Assembly (NCBI GenBank): GCA_002506015.1
Contig: DAWR01000097.1
Coordinates: forward strand, 1 to 15,580
Source of the DNA: Candidatus Methanogasteraceae archaeon UBA261
GTDB taxonomy: Archaea > Halobacteriota > Methanosarcinia > Methanosarcinales > Methanogasteraceae
Direction of reading: 5' to 3'
DNA: 15,580 bases
Notes under the pieces: model-generated
Told to the model about the DNA's origin: nothing
Database searches by the model: none
The model's input: only the letters and a program-made list of their open reading frames with translations
Program-made: the position numbers and the translations under genes
Shown: positions 15,169 through 15,580 of the stretch, piece by piece
Layout of the letters: every line of letters starts with the position of its first letter
Numbering within the stretch: the stretch's first letter is position 1

Positions 15169-15448
15169 GCGATCAGGAGTCACCACGATCTGTTCGGACT
15201 CGCGGTCTTCGTCTACTGAGATATGCTCAATAACGTGTGGTAGAACCGCGAGGTTACACAGTCTGCGAAACAGCGGCGCAGCCATTTCCACGAGAAAAAC
15301 GACCATCTTCTTGTGTGATTTCGTGGTTGTATATGTGAATATCCACACAATATTGGGTACGTACATCCAAACGTGTGATTTCATGATGTACTCTGCTTTT
15401 ATTGGGATTTCGGTAATGCTGCACATCCCCCTGTTTGGTTGACATACC
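15169..15448. other. Intergenic stretch with the right repeat copy
   Basis: Apart from the repeat at 15254-15328, nothing recognisable is seen. A long minus-strand open frame across this stretch is antisense to nth and runs through the repeat, so it was not called. Confidence 0.4.
15254..15328 (-). repeat. Dispersed repeat, right copy (inverted relative to 12382-12518)
   Basis: On the minus strand this copy reads AACCACGA, ACACAAGAAGATGGT (15302-15316), a 6-nt spacer and the 42-bp block (15295 to 15254), which ends in CGCAGACTGTGTAA. It is more compact than the left copy. Together the two bracket the DUF1699-nreA-nth block as inverted repeats. Confidence 0.75.
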
Positions 15449-15580
15449 TCAAACAGCATCAACAACCACGTCCACAACCACATGCACAACACCCGGCGCA
15501 TACTTCTTGATTGTGCGGCACTCAAGTACCTTGACACTGCGCCCGGCTATGCGTGCTGCTTCCCTGATCCGCTCGATCGG
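15449..15580 (-). CDS. C-terminal end of a probable Trm5/Taw2-type methyltransferase (partial)
   Basis: The last 43 codons of a gene that continues beyond the window. The minus strand reads IERIREAARIAGRSVKVLEC, then RTIKKYAPGVVHVVVDVVV, ending with TGA at 15449-15451. An E-x-R-x-I-K-x-Y-A-P-G-V-x-H-V-V-V-D ending is the final beta-hairpin pattern I associate with archaeal class I SAM-dependent methyltransferases of the Trm5/Taw2 type, which modify tRNA position 37. The catalytic part is outside the window, so the assignment rests on this tail alone; another class I methyltransferase is possible. It converges with nth. Confidence 0.45.
   Translation of the reverse strand, partial: PIERIREAARIAGRSVKVLECRTIKKYAPGVVHVVVDVVVDAV

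Noticed and set aside
14962..15537. A 191-codon minus-strand open frame
   Set aside because: Half is antisense to nth, and the rest runs through the dispersed repeat and against the frame of the partial methyltransferase gene.

Overview
The window looks like a chromosomal segment of a euryarchaeon related to methanogens (class Methanomicrobia in the broad sense; an ANME- or Syntropharchaeum-like relative is possible, but this is inference). Supporting signs are an archaeal-type alanyl-tRNA synthetase, an NreA repair protein, a DUF1699 protein (a family I know mainly from methanogens and relatives), a TrmB-type regulator, short or absent 5' leaders with TATA boxes 25-35 nt upstream, and archaeal DUF234/DUF4143 ATPases. 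No rRNA, tRNA or CRISPR array was seen by eye.

Left part (1-1300): a C-terminally short TrmB-family regulator gene with a TATA box and palindrome in front of it, then two decayed genes on the minus strand. One resembles a small multidrug-export-type membrane protein (one frameshift, one internal stop). The other is the C-terminal tail of a radical SAM protein of the tetraether-lipid-synthase (Tes-like) type, with a frameshift. Next comes an intact alaS (1351-4137) with its own TATA box.

Middle left (4140-7700): a graveyard of DUF234/DUF4143-type ATPases. A DUF4143 ATPase relic is interrupted by a 307-bp element that has imperfect terminal inverted repeats and a 7-bp target duplication; removing the element restores the reading frame exactly. 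A tryptophan-to-stop change sits four sense codons before the inferred original stop. An intact ATPase_2/DUF234 protein with a PD-(D/E)XK-like C-terminus follows, then the last ~29 codons of a second, lost paralogue.

Centre (7695-12300): the most unusual gene, encoding a secreted protein of about 1490 residues. Its layout is a signal peptide, a long helical region, a beta-rich linker, two tandem [CbiX-type chelatase-fold pair + FmdE-like] units, and a C-terminal type I dockerin. It puts two domain families normally found in the cytoplasm on an exported scaffold-binding protein. Its promoter carries three CCTAAC repeats about 30 bp apart around the TATA box.

Right part (12300-15580): a short block of DUF1699 gene (minus), nreA (plus, sharing one AT-rich promoter box with it) and nth (plus), flanked by two copies of a repeat in inverted orientation. 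The window ends inside the C-terminus of a minus-strand gene that is probably a Trm5/Taw2-type methyltransferase. nreA and nth together suggest a small DNA-repair neighbourhood.
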